From NCBI GenBank assembly GCA_013298775.1, contig JAAFIV010000033.1:1-49876 (forward strand): 49,876 nt of DNA. The letters run 5' to 3'. The notes beneath the pieces are model-generated. The model was not told where the DNA came from and ran no database searches. It worked only from the letters and a program-made list of their open reading frames with translations. Shown piece after piece: positions 24,760-33,478 of the stretch (position 1 is its first letter; the number at the start of each line of letters is the position of its first letter). Source of the DNA: Ignavibacteria bacterium. Its GTDB lineage: Bacteria; Bacteroidota; Ignavibacteria; Kapaibacteriales; UBA4661. Both the position numbers and the translations under genes were made by a program.

Positions 24760-25836
24760 TTATTCTTCTTCTCCTTGCACAGCCTCATTTTGTACCGCCT
24801 CATTTTCTGCGGTTTTTATGGTATTTACCGTCCCTTCTTGCGCTTTCGCCATTGCTTGATGAATGTCCACCATGCTTAGTCCCTGTGCGGCTTCCAGAAT
24901 ATCGGCGCGGTCTGCCATGAGTTCTTCGAGTTCGCGAGGTTTGGGTAAATCAGCGAGGCTGTGCAAGCCGAAAAGCCGCAAGAAATCATCGGTTGTGCCG
25001 TAGAGAAGCGGCTTGCCAAGGGATTCGCTGCGTCCAACAATCGTTATCAAATTCTTCTCCAGCAAGCGATTGATAATTTCATTCGAGCCGACACCGCGAA
25101 TGACCTCCAGCTCAGGTTTGGAGACAGGTTGGCGGTAGGCAATAATTGCAAGCGTCTCCAACGCAGCTTTGGAGAGGCGTTTCTTGGATTTCGATTTCAC
25201 CAAACGCGCCAGCAATTCGCCAAACTCTGATTTTGTTGCAAACTGAAACCCACGCACGCCCTCGCGTGCCACTTCCACAATCACGAACACGCGTCCTGTT
25301 GCGGCAAATTCTGTGTTCAATTCCTCGACAAGCGCACCAATGAACGTTTCTGCGGTACTCGGCTTCAAGAGCGCGTCATCACTCATTGTGAGGGCTTCGT
25401 CAGCAAAGCCTTCGGGCGGCTCAACGTGGAAATGCGCCACTTGGAGCGTTACATCGTCGAAGTGCGCAGCGTGTAAGGATTCATCAGTGTTTTCCGTTGA
25501 TTCTTCCGTTTCTGCATGTGCTTCTTCGCTTGTATTCATCGGCTTTGCAGAGCCGTTTTTGTGAACGCCGTTTGTGCCGTTCAGTTTTCCATTCTTTGCC
25601 GCACCATTCTTCGCGTTCATAGCATTTTTCGGTAATAATTTTCGTTCTAATTCCTCGCCCACAACAAGCAAATCATAGAGATTCTGCGCCGAAAGCGGCT
25701 CTTCCGAAGCAAACAGCAATGCTTCGACGGCGGCTAATTGTTCGCGTCGAGAAAGCTCCAAAAAGTTCGGGCGCAAGGATTCTTGCGGTGTTGAGGACGA
25801 TGTGGGGTCAAGATGTTCGTTGGGTGTTGTATTCAT
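24760..25836 (-). CDS. scpB: Segregation and condensation protein B with acidic/Asn-rich insert
   Basis: ScpB is the winged-helix partner of the SMC-ScpA condensin. The protein has 358 residues against about 180-200 for most ScpB. Residues 33-70 start the first winged helix ('LAAVEALLFASEEPLSAQNLYDLL'). Residues 70-165 are a low-complexity insert (NAKNGAAKNGKLNGTNGVHKN, then Glu/Asp-rich). The fold then resumes at 'FIGALVEELNTEF...RGFQFATKSEFGELL', 'KSKKRLSKAALETLAIIAYRQPVSKPELEVIRGV' and 'GKPLLYGTTDDFLRLFGL', and an acidic tail follows. No scpA is adjacent. It lies downstream of the transglutaminase gene by 64 bases. Confidence 0.93.
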   Translation of the reverse strand: MNTTPNEHLDPTSSSTPQESLRPNFLELSRREQLAAVEALLFASEEPLSAQNLYDLLVVGEELERKLLPKNAMNAKNGAAKNGKLNGTNGVHKNGSAKPMNTSEEAHAETEESTENTDESLHAAHFDDVTLQVAHFHVEPPEGFADEALTMSDDALLKPSTAETFIGALVEELNTEFAATGRVFVIVEVAREGVRGFQFATKSEFGELLARLVKSKSKKRLSKAALETLAIIAYRQPVSKPELEVIRGVGSNEIINRLLEKNLITIVGRSESLGKPLLYGTTDDFLRLFGLHSLADLPKPRELEELMADRADILEAAQGLSMVDIHQAMAKAQEGTVNTIKTAENEAVQNEAVQGEEE

Positions 25837-25900
25837 AGTTTTGTGTGGTTTTCCTTGAAACCCGTTCTACCGCGAAGAAGCGGTAAGAGGGGCGCGGAGT

Positions 25901-26794
25901 TCATACTTCAGCATTCACCGCTTCTTCTTGTCCTAATGCGGCTTCCAGACTGGGGAATTCTTCTAATTCAATAAAAAAGGATAGCTCAGAGCGAGCATTA
26001 TTGCTGCGAAACGCACCGCTTACGGGCGAGGCGAGTGAAGGCGTATAGCCAGAAGCTACGGCAATATGCGCTTCCGCGACCGCCAAGCCCCGCGAAGGGT
26101 CGTAGGCACGCCATCCCGCGCCCGGCAGATACACTTCCGCCCACGCGTGCAGGTGCCGTTCAGTCTCGGCTGTACCAGCGTATAGCACATAACCACTCAC
26201 AAAGCGAGATGCCAAGCCGCGTGCGCGGCAAGCGTCCATAAAAAGCACAGCAGTATCGCGGCAAGAGCCTATGCACGAACGCAAGGTAACATGAGCTTCG
26301 TGGGGATTTCCTTCATTGCGGACAATCTGCTCAACATTATTGAAAATCCATGATGTGAGATTGGTCAGAAACGGCATGATTTCGTCGTTGCTTTCCTCCG
26401 CCAGACGCTTGGAAAAGGCGGCTACGTCGGCGTGGATATGGCTCTGTTCCAAGAACGGTTGCAAGAATACGCGCATTTCGGCGGGATATTCAAACGGCAA
26501 TTCTTCTGAAACGGTGAGTAAAAAATTAAATGGGTTTTTGCAATACGTTTCTACCACAGAGTGCGTCGTTACTTCAAAATAGTCGCATAGGCGGTCGAAC
26601 CAGACCTGTACGGCGGGATTCCCGTCGAGGTCGTGAATATGCGCCATTCCAGCATAATGCGGTGCAATGTCCACCGAAAACGAATGACAACGCTGCGCAG
26701 CATCCGTGCGGGGTACAAGGCGCAAGGTCTGCGCTTCGAGGAAAACACGGTCTGTGTAGGTGTATCGGGTTCGGTGGGAAATGCGAAAGAACAT
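25901..26794 (-). CDS. Transglutaminase-like cysteine protease-fold protein
   Basis: The start at ATG 26792-26794 (MFFRISHRTRYTY) matches the usual beginning of this family; an in-frame ATG 24 codons upstream adds unrelated residues. It is 297 residues, with the N-terminal beta domain 'HRTRYTYTDRVFLEAQTLRLVPR' and then the catalytic core: Cys in 'GSCRDTAVLFMDACRARGLASRFVSGY', His in 'HLHAWAEVYLPGAGW', and Asp in 'YDPSRG'. Members cleave or crosslink peptides. They often occur beside genes for a circularly permuted ATP-grasp and an alpha-E protein, which are absent here. No signal peptide is visible. Substrate unknown. Confidence 0.88.
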   Translation of the reverse strand: MFFRISHRTRYTYTDRVFLEAQTLRLVPRTDAAQRCHSFSVDIAPHYAGMAHIHDLDGNPAVQVWFDRLCDYFEVTTHSVVETYCKNPFNFLLTVSEELPFEYPAEMRVFLQPFLEQSHIHADVAAFSKRLAEESNDEIMPFLTNLTSWIFNNVEQIVRNEGNPHEAHVTLRSCIGSCRDTAVLFMDACRARGLASRFVSGYVLYAGTAETERHLHAWAEVYLPGAGWRAYDPSRGLAVAEAHIAVASGYTPSLASPVSGAFRSNNARSELSFFIELEEFPSLEAALGQEEAVNAEV

Positions 26795-26948
26795 AGCGGC
26801 TTGAGGGAGAATCTGTCGAAAAAAATGGGATGGTGTGTTAGAAATTGAGGCGTGGTCATACTTCATTCTTTTAACGTCTGCCGATGACTCGTAAGCGCAT
26901 TGAAAACATTACTTTCGACGTTCCGTATTGATAACATTGACAACATTC

Positions 26949-28442
26949 TCACTCCACTTTTTTCTTGAATTCCCGCGCTTCCACGCCGTATTTGCGCATC
27001 CACGTATGAATGGTTTCGCGGCTCACGCCGAGCTTTGCGGCGGATTTACTCACGTTGCCATTCATTTCAGCAAGCGTCGCGGTGAGTTTTCGTTTTTTTA
27101 ATTCTTCTTCATCTTCCTTCATGGTGCCGCCAGAGTTCAGAATCATTGTGTTGGGAAGCGGCATAGATGCTATGTTTTGCTGCGACGATGATGCAGAAAA
27201 TTGCTGCCCCGCAGTTTGGGATGAATGCTGTGAATGTGGCGTGAATACTTGTTTGTAGGCATTCGCATCTTGTGTCAAGGTTGGGTCGCTTTGTACAATA
27301 TCGCTCATTTCTATGCGGTCGCCGTTGGCTGTTTGCAGAACGCGTTTGAGGATGTTTTCAAGCTGACGTACATTGCCCTGCCACGTGAGTTCTTGCAAAT
27401 ACTCCACTGCCGCAAGCGCGATAAAACGCTGTTCGTTTGCACGCTCGTTGTGTTTGCGCACATAGTATTCGGCGATGAGGGGAACGTCCTCGCGGCGTTC
27501 ACTGAGCGGCGGCAAGGTAATTTCACACTCCCGCAAGCGATGGTACAATTGCTCACGAAACTGACGCTCGCGAATAGCTTCTGGCAAATTGCGGTCGGTA
27601 GCAGAAATGATGCGCACATCCACCTCTTCTTCACGCACCGAACCGAGACGCTTGATTTTTTTATCATCAATCGGCAACAGCAAACTCGGTTGCAATTCAA
27701 GCGGCAAATCACCAATTTCATCAAGGAAAAGCGTGCCGCGATGCGCCTGTTGGAACATTCCTGTTTTATCATCGCCCGCTCCAGAGAACGCGCCTTTGGT
27801 GTGTCCGAAGAGTTCGCTTTGGAATAACGATGCGGGAATATTCGGAATATCCACCGTTACAAAGCCTGATTTTGCGCGCCGCGAAGCAGCATGAAGAGCT
27901 TTTGCGACAATTTTTTTACCCGTGCCTGTGTCGCCCGTCACCAGTACGGAAAGCTCGGTTTTGCCGTACTTGAGAATCTGCTCTGCCACTTCGAGCATCC
28001 GCCGACTGCGCCCAATTAAGCCATTTTCTTGCATGAAGGCGAGTGTTTCCTCACTTGCCGAGCGCACATTGACGCGTTCCATCGCAGTGTATAGTACCTC
28101 GCGCAATTTCTCGCGGCTAATATCACTTTTGGGAATAAAATTTTCCGCGCCAATTTTTGTTGCCTGCACCGCCGTTCCAAAGGAGCCTGTGCCAGAAATC
28201 ATCACGACGGGAAGCTGCGGGTAGAGTTTGCGCGATTCCGTCAGCACATCCAGACCATTCAGCGTCGGGTGATTGAATTCGACATCGAGCAGGATAAGCG
28301 CGACGCTGGAATGCCGCAAACGCAAGTATTCAAGCACATCGGCGGGATTATGAACAGCCGCATATTTCCAACCCTCCGAAACAATAATGTCGCCAATCGC
28401 CGCGCAATACTCGCGGTTGTCGTCAGCAATAAGAATATTCAT
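26949..28442 (-). CDS. Sigma-54-dependent response regulator (NtrC family)
   Basis: The product has 497 residues from ATG 28440-28442 (MNILIADDNREY). The same frame stays open 112 codons further upstream, but this runs through a 12-bp tandem array (28619-28678) and lacks protein character. The receiver domain (1-120) has a phospho-acceptor Asp in 'ALILLDVEF'. The AAA+ domain (about 150-385) has Walker A 'GDTGTGKKI', the sigma-54 contact loop 'GAFSGA' where GAFTGA is usual, Walker B 'TLFLDEIGDL', and arginine-finger 'LYHRL'. The C-terminus has a Fis-like helix-turn-helix ('NVSKSAAKLGVSRETIHTWMRKYGV'). It activates sigma-54 promoters; its partner kinase is not adjacent. Confidence 0.93.
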   Translation of the reverse strand: MNILIADDNREYCAAIGDIIVSEGWKYAAVHNPADVLEYLRLRHSSVALILLDVEFNHPTLNGLDVLTESRKLYPQLPVVMISGTGSFGTAVQATKIGAENFIPKSDISREKLREVLYTAMERVNVRSASEETLAFMQENGLIGRSRRMLEVAEQILKYGKTELSVLVTGDTGTGKKIVAKALHAASRRAKSGFVTVDIPNIPASLFQSELFGHTKGAFSGAGDDKTGMFQQAHRGTLFLDEIGDLPLELQPSLLLPIDDKKIKRLGSVREEEVDVRIISATDRNLPEAIRERQFREQLYHRLRECEITLPPLSERREDVPLIAEYYVRKHNERANEQRFIALAAVEYLQELTWQGNVRQLENILKRVLQTANGDRIEMSDIVQSDPTLTQDANAYKQVFTPHSQHSSQTAGQQFSASSSQQNIASMPLPNTMILNSGGTMKEDEEELKKRKLTATLAEMNGNVSKSAAKLGVSRETIHTWMRKYGVEAREFKKKVE

Positions 28443-28618
28443 AGTAATTGCGATTGAAATAATTCGCCACCGTAGGAACAGCGCGTCGTACAGGGCATTC
28501 GGTCGAAGTAGGGGAAAGGAGTTTGATGCCACCAAAATTCTTGGAAGCAGCATGTAATCTACGAAATATCGGCGGCGTGAGCAATGAAAATGAATGAAAA
28601 TGAACGGGAAACAATTCA

Positions 28619-28678
28619 GAACACCGCTTGGAATACTGTTCGGAACACTGTTCGGAATACTGTTCAGAACACTGCTTC
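28619..28678. repeat. 12-bp tandem repeat, five copies
   Basis: Five degenerate copies of GAA(C/T)ACTGTTCG alternate GAACAC and GAATAC. They lie between the sigma-54 regulator and the DUF1501 gene. The related phrase AATGAAAATG is doubled just before them. Confidence 0.88.
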
Positions 28679-28689
28679 CTTTACGGGGT

Positions 28690-30294
28690 TTATCGGAAAA
28701 TCTGCACTGGCGCAGAGTAGCGTTTATGCGGTGTTTCGAGCAATGCAAGATAATGTCCGCTTGGCAAAGAGCGCACATTGAGCAGGGTAGGCGAAAAACT
28801 GAGTGCTTGCGGTGGGAGAACGCGCCTTCCCTGCATATCTACAAGGCTGAGAACGGCGGAATGCTGGGCGAGGCTATCGGTAAGGCGATATTCGAGCGTG
28901 AGAACATCGGAAGCGGGCTGCGGGAAAACCGCCGTAATGCCATCCTGTGCCAGTATTGATGCGGATTGCAGGCTATTTTCTTCATCATTCGCAACGCCAA
29001 CCATGCGCAGTTGATGATTGCGAAAAATGGGTAATTGCGTGTATCTGCGCTGCATAAGAGCGGTTGTCATGTCCGCTTCGCGTGCGCCAAACCATTGCCC
29101 CAGCATGGAAGCGTAGATTTGGCGAAAGTCGTATGTCCAGCGTAAATTCTCGTTTGCGTCCAATCTGGAGCAGTCGGGGTCTCGCCCAATAATGCCACCT
29201 TGTACACGTTCGCCCACCACGAATAAACACGAACCCGCGCCATGGTCGGTGCCGCTCAATGTTGGCGTAACGCGCCGACCAAATTCGCTTACGGTAAGCA
29301 TGGTTACACGCTTTGCCGCGCCAAAGGCTTCAATGTCGCGCTGAAACGCAAACATCGCATTGGCAAGGCGTGTGAGGAAATAGTTTTGGTCGCGGAGTTG
29401 GTCGAGATGAAAGTCCCACAGGGGCATATTCACAAGATATACCTGTGTTTTCATGCCTCCGCCAATCATACGCGCAACAAATGCCATGCTCCGCGCCCAA
29501 TCTTCATCGGGATATTCTACGCGATTGCCCTTGGCGAGAGATTCTGCGCGGGTTGCAGAGCGTAAAAAGGTGCTGGTTTGCATCATCATTTGGCGAATAT
29601 ACTCTTGTTCAACGCCAGAGGCGGTGAGCTTTTGCAAGGATTGATGCGGTTTTGAGGGAACAAAGGATGTATCGGCAATGTTCACGCCGAGATGCGTATG
29701 CTCGCCCATAAACGTGCGTCCCAGATTCCGTCCTACCTCTACGGCAAACGGGTCGTCGGGCAGGATGCGCGGATAATCGGGATAGCGTTCTTCTAAAAAA
29801 CGTCCCAACCAGCCAGATTCCTTGTATTCATCGGCATTGGAGCCAGAAAGCCAAATGTCATTTGAGCGAAAATGAGATAAATCTTGTTCAGGGTAGCCTA
29901 CGTTTTGCACCACACAGACCTTCCCCTCGCCGTACAAGGTGTGAAGCGGCTTTAAGGCAGGATGAAAGCCCATCGTGGTAGAGTTTTTTATTTTCAACAC
30001 CGCCTCTGCTGGAATACTGAGGTCTTGAGTGGCTGTTTTGCGCCGCGCATAGTAGTATTCATCGTCGTTGTACGGTACAAAGCTATTCAAACCGTCATTG
30101 CCACCAAAAAGCCGTAAAATGACCAAGACATTATCGGACGAAGAATGCGTAAGAGTGCCAGAAAACGAGCCACTAAGCGGGTTTTCGGGCGAAGCGGCAT
30201 GAGCGTACATCCGCGTTTGTGGCGCGGCGGCAGCAAGTGATGGCATGGCAATGCCCGTAGAAGCCAGTAACGTAAGGAAATCTCGGCGTTTCAT
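28690..30294 (-). CDS. DUF1501 protein with Tat signal and T9SS sorting domain
   Basis: A 534-residue exported protein. It begins MKRRDFLTLLASTGI, a twin-arginine signal. The DUF1501 body (alkaline-phosphatase-like fold, about 50-425) contains 'ILRLFGGNDGLNSFVPYND', 'SHFRSNDIWLSGS', 'FHLDQLRDQN', 'LTVSEFGRR' and 'GTDHGAGSCLFVVG'. Residues 450-534 are a T9SS type A sorting domain ('VFPQPASDVLTLEY', 'LPSGHYLALLET'), so the folded protein would cross the inner membrane by Tat and then the outer membrane by T9SS. The DUF1800 gene lies just upstream, the usual pairing, though a hairpin repeat separates the two. Confidence 0.9.
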   Translation of the reverse strand: MKRRDFLTLLASTGIAMPSLAAAAPQTRMYAHAASPENPLSGSFSGTLTHSSSDNVLVILRLFGGNDGLNSFVPYNDDEYYYARRKTATQDLSIPAEAVLKIKNSTTMGFHPALKPLHTLYGEGKVCVVQNVGYPEQDLSHFRSNDIWLSGSNADEYKESGWLGRFLEERYPDYPRILPDDPFAVEVGRNLGRTFMGEHTHLGVNIADTSFVPSKPHQSLQKLTASGVEQEYIRQMMMQTSTFLRSATRAESLAKGNRVEYPDEDWARSMAFVARMIGGGMKTQVYLVNMPLWDFHLDQLRDQNYFLTRLANAMFAFQRDIEAFGAAKRVTMLTVSEFGRRVTPTLSGTDHGAGSCLFVVGERVQGGIIGRDPDCSRLDANENLRWTYDFRQIYASMLGQWFGAREADMTTALMQRRYTQLPIFRNHQLRMVGVANDEENSLQSASILAQDGITAVFPQPASDVLTLEYRLTDSLAQHSAVLSLVDMQGRRVLPPQALSFSPTLLNVRSLPSGHYLALLETPHKRYSAPVQIFR

Positions 30295-30370
30295 GGAATG
30301 AGAGAGAAAGATACGGAGAATAGTTATTTGATACGTTTTGGCTCAGTACACGACAAAATTTCTTTAGTAG

Positions 30371-30444
30371 TGGCACAGACATTCTTGTCTGTGAGTGTTC
30401 GTGCGGTCTTTAGGCGAAAAACATAGACAAGAATGTCTGTGCCA
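30371..30444. repeat. Dispersed double-hairpin repeat, copy 2, inside a direct repeat
   Basis: TGGCACAGACATTCTTGTCTGTG at 30371-30393 and its complement (one mismatch) at 30422-30444. The outer flanks also pair (ACAAAATTTCTT near 30353 with AAGAAATTTTGT near 30462). A near-exact 23-base direct repeat (TTGATACGTTTTG...) brackets all of it at 30328-30350 and 30480-30502. The right-hand copy overlaps the DUF1800 stop codon. Confidence 0.88.
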
Positions 30445-30494
30445 CCACCGAAGAAATTTTGTAATGTGCGTTGAGTTACTTGATACGTTTTGAC

Positions 30495-32081
30495 TCAATA
30501 CAACTGAAATTTCGGCAACGCAAACATCGCTGCAAGCAAAGCACGGATGCGCTCTTGCGGGCGAAGCTCTGCATTGTTGATGTCCCATTCATACGCTGGT
30601 GCGCCTTCCATGAGGGCATGGAGCAGCAACGTCATTTCGCTCTCGTCGGCGGTTTCGCAAAGAAGAAGCTGCGCTAGAGCGCGGACAAGCTCTTGTGCGG
30701 TGTTTGAGCCATTCGGTGCGGCTGCGGAGCGTGGTGAGACGGTCTTTGCAAAAGCAATGGGGTCGAAGGTGTGGATATAGGCAGTTTTGTAGTCCCAATC
30801 CCGCATGCGCGTTGTTCCAAGGGCTATATTGCGAGCAAATTTCAAGCGCGGCACCAGTGCAGAAGGGCTTACCCACGTGCGTCCGCCTTGCCAGCCCGCG
30901 ACATCGGGCGGAAAAAAGAGCCGTTGTCCCATTGCTTCCATGCGCATTGGCAAATCGTTCAGATTCCACCGATACGCGACGGTTTCTTTTGCGGGCGTTG
31001 CTTCAAAATCAGGAACATTCTGCACCTCCAGAACCCGCATCAAACCAAGCAAGTAATCCGCACCACTTTTGGGCAAACAGCCCGTGTTTTCCTCTGAGAA
31101 AAAGTGCGCACTCGTGAAAAGCTGCTCCAACACTGGCTTTACCTCCCATTTCGCGGCAATGAAAATATTTGCAAGTTCATCAATAAACGCCCGCGCCTGT
31201 GCTGATGCTGTGCCGAGGCTGACAAACGTGCGATAGAGTTTTGTGCAAATGAATGTTGCGGTTTCGCGCTCGCGTTTTTTGAAGATGGTGTCAATCACGT
31301 CGGCAGCATTCCACGCGCCGCGCTCGCCTAAGAATGTTTTTACGCTGTTGTCGTGGCGATATGGCACAAATTCTGACCGCAACGCCGCATACGCACCGCC
31401 TTGTGTGGGACTTTTGGGAACAATCCAGCCCGTGAGTGCGCGAGCGGCATTACGCACATCGGCTTGGGTGTAATTTGCCTCGCCGCGAGTATTGACGCGC
31501 CCTACGGCAAAGAGTTCCAAGAGTTCACGGGCGTAATTTTCATTGATAGCCTCGTCGGTTTCGGATTTGAAATTGTCCTGTCCACCCAGATATATCAGCA
31601 TCGCGGGGTCAATTGTTACTTCGTAGGTAAGGCGTTTGAAATTGCTCCACGCGTTGTCGCGGAAGAGTTTGTGCAGGGTGTACATGGTTTCGGCTTGTTG
31701 GACAAAATCGAACGAGGTTACAAAATGTCCTGTCCAAAACATCACCATACGCTCTTGAAGGGAAACGGGCGATTGAATCATTGTGCGCATCCACCACTGC
31801 GCAAGCCCTGTACGCCGCCCCGTAACAAGCCAAAACCACCGCCAATACTCGTCGCCATCAGGTGCGAAGGGGCGTGTGAGAGGTTCTTTTTCTATCCATT
31901 CTTCAATCAAATCCATATTCGGCACGAAAGGCGTAAAAAGACGCTCTACGGTCTTTTCCAAACCTTCTTGCACCGCACGGCGAATTTCTGCCTCTTTCGG
32001 ACCAATCATCGCTCGGCGCAGTAAGTGTGCGGCTTTGGCGTAAGACCAAGGATTTGCGGGCGTGGGAATGAATTTTTCCAT
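30495..32081 (-). CDS. DUF1800 protein
   Basis: A 528-residue protein of the DUF1800 family: it begins 'AAHLLRRAMIGPKEAEIRRAVQEGLEKTVERLF' and continues with 'RMVMFWTGHFVTSFDFVQQ', 'PAMLIYLGGQDNFK', 'NENYARELLELFAVGR' and 'TQADVRNAARALTGW'. It is the regular neighbour of DUF1501 proteins and is probably secreted with them, but I see no clear signal peptide at the chosen start (ATG 32079-32081, MEKFIPTPANPW). The function of the pair is unknown; they are common in Bacteroidota and Planctomycetota and are suspected to act at the cell surface. Confidence 0.92.
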   Translation of the reverse strand: MEKFIPTPANPWSYAKAAHLLRRAMIGPKEAEIRRAVQEGLEKTVERLFTPFVPNMDLIEEWIEKEPLTRPFAPDGDEYWRWFWLVTGRRTGLAQWWMRTMIQSPVSLQERMVMFWTGHFVTSFDFVQQAETMYTLHKLFRDNAWSNFKRLTYEVTIDPAMLIYLGGQDNFKSETDEAINENYARELLELFAVGRVNTRGEANYTQADVRNAARALTGWIVPKSPTQGGAYAALRSEFVPYRHDNSVKTFLGERGAWNAADVIDTIFKKRERETATFICTKLYRTFVSLGTASAQARAFIDELANIFIAAKWEVKPVLEQLFTSAHFFSEENTGCLPKSGADYLLGLMRVLEVQNVPDFEATPAKETVAYRWNLNDLPMRMEAMGQRLFFPPDVAGWQGGRTWVSPSALVPRLKFARNIALGTTRMRDWDYKTAYIHTFDPIAFAKTVSPRSAAAPNGSNTAQELVRALAQLLLCETADESEMTLLLHALMEGAPAYEWDINNAELRPQERIRALLAAMFALPKFQLY

Positions 32082-32128
32082 ACGATATTGAAGTAGCTAA
32101 AAAACAGGGAATAATTCCATCAAGATAG

Positions 32129-32202
32129 TGGCACAGACATTCTTGTCTGTGAGTGTTGGTGCGGGTTTTGGACGGAAGACACAGACAAGAATGTCTGTGC
32201 CA
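32129..32202. repeat. Dispersed double-hairpin repeat, copy 3 (perfect)
   Basis: A perfect 23-base inverted repeat TGGCACAGACATTCTTGTCTGTG (32129-32151 and 32180-32202) around a 28-base spacer GAGTGTTGGTGCGG.... It lies between the deacetylase and DUF1800 genes, both on the minus strand. Confidence 0.92.
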
Positions 32203-32272
32203 TTGAATATTTTTCACCAAATCGCACCACGTTTCCACCTGTATCTAGCAAAAATTACATCCAGCAAAAGTA

Positions 32273-33478
32273 TTATTTTACCTGAATGACGCATGAATAC
32301 TGGTTTGGAAGCACTGAGATAAGAACCTGTGTTTGGTTCAATACGCGCACCGTACAGTTTGCTCCGTTTTGCGATGCGTGTAGTATTCGTCCCTGCCATG
32401 AAAGCGGCACAGTTACATGCATGGTGAGGGGAATGTTGTACAATACATCATCCAGAAAATCATTTGCCAGTACATGCATTTTTGCCAGTGTATTATCGGG
32501 ATTACGCTCGAAGCGTGTTTCTATGCGAGTTGCAGCACGTTCTCGTGCGTAGAGCGTTACAGCGTTCATGCTTGCGCACCAGAAAGGACGGGCTTTTGCG
32601 GCGGCAATATCTTTCTTGAAATCTTCGGGTGAATACGTGCCATTGCCAGTAGTATTGATGCCGTGATAGGTCAGAATAAGCCACGAAGCACGTTGCAATG
32701 CAGTATCCAGATATGGAATAAGTTCTTCTGTGTTGTGAACAAACGCAGCATACGGCGTGGCGCGAAGAAGCGGATTGTTGGCGTGGTGCTGTGCGGAAAA
32801 CATTGGCACCGAAGGTAGTGCGTACCAATCGTGCGGAGCATTGGCGGAATCAGGCATGATGTAGGGATGTTGCATCATGGAAAAAAGCCGTCCACTGAGG
32901 AAACCCGCATCACGGCAAGCGCGACGCGTTTTTGCATCGTACCCGTACCCGCCTGGATATGCGTACGCAATAGGCGTGATGCCGCTTTCAAGCATGGACT
33001 CTTTGCAGCGTATGAAATTTATCCGTGCAGAATCCTCAGTAAGTGCGTCGGTATTGATGTGGTAATATCCATGACCGAAAAACGAGTATCCACGCGGTTT
33101 CAAGCTGTCGCGTCCGTAGCGAATGATGTTGTCGTTCATGTAGTGCGGAGTCCAGTCGAAGTCCATTACAAGGGCAGAATCCACGAGAAGCCGCTCTACG
33201 TCTTGCTCCCATGCGTTTGCGCTATTGCCACTCCAGCCATGGTCGTAGGTAAAAGAAAGTGCGGCGGGCGCGTCGTTCTGCCACTTTGTGAGTATGACAG
33301 TAGCGGTATCGCGTGCCATCACAGCAGTTTCATTTGGCGGAATAATACCTCCATTTTTATTCCCACACGCAGAACAGAATAATAGCAGAACGCAAGCAAT
33401 AATCACGCACAGGAGATTTTTACACGAGCCGTAGCAAGGTCTTTGAAAGCATAAAAACGATGAAGTCCGCATATTCAT
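32273..33478 (-). CDS. Polysaccharide deacetylase-like lipoprotein
   Basis: The start at ATG 33476-33478 (MNMRTSSFLC) gives 401 residues; the frame upstream is open but not protein-like. Residues 19-36 form a lipoprotein signal (VIIACVLLLFCSACGN, lipobox with Cys). The deacetylase-like core runs from about 55 to 280 and starts 'AALSFTYDHGWSGN', with the paired D-H of the NodB fold; 'FFGHGYYHINTD' and 'AYAYPGGYGYD' follow, and 'LILTYHGI' closes it. The YDHG start replaces the usual FDDG, so it may be a divergent hydrolase. It would be anchored in the envelope. The tail (280-401) is a beta-rich domain of unknown role. Confidence 0.75.
   Translation of the reverse strand: MNMRTSSFLCFQRPCYGSCKNLLCVIIACVLLLFCSACGNKNGGIIPPNETAVMARDTATVILTKWQNDAPAALSFTYDHGWSGNSANAWEQDVERLLVDSALVMDFDWTPHYMNDNIIRYGRDSLKPRGYSFFGHGYYHINTDALTEDSARINFIRCKESMLESGITPIAYAYPGGYGYDAKTRRACRDAGFLSGRLFSMMQHPYIMPDSANAPHDWYALPSVPMFSAQHHANNPLLRATPYAAFVHNTEELIPYLDTALQRASWLILTYHGINTTGNGTYSPEDFKKDIAAAKARPFWCASMNAVTLYARERAATRIETRFERNPDNTLAKMHVLANDFLDDVLYNIPLTMHVTVPLSWQGRILHASQNGANCTVRVLNQTQVLISVLPNQYSCVIQVK

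Noticed and set aside
28443-28778. Extension of the sigma-54 regulator by 112 codons
   Set aside because: The extra part translates a 12-bp tandem array (NSIPNSVPNSIPS); receiver domains normally start at MNILIADD.
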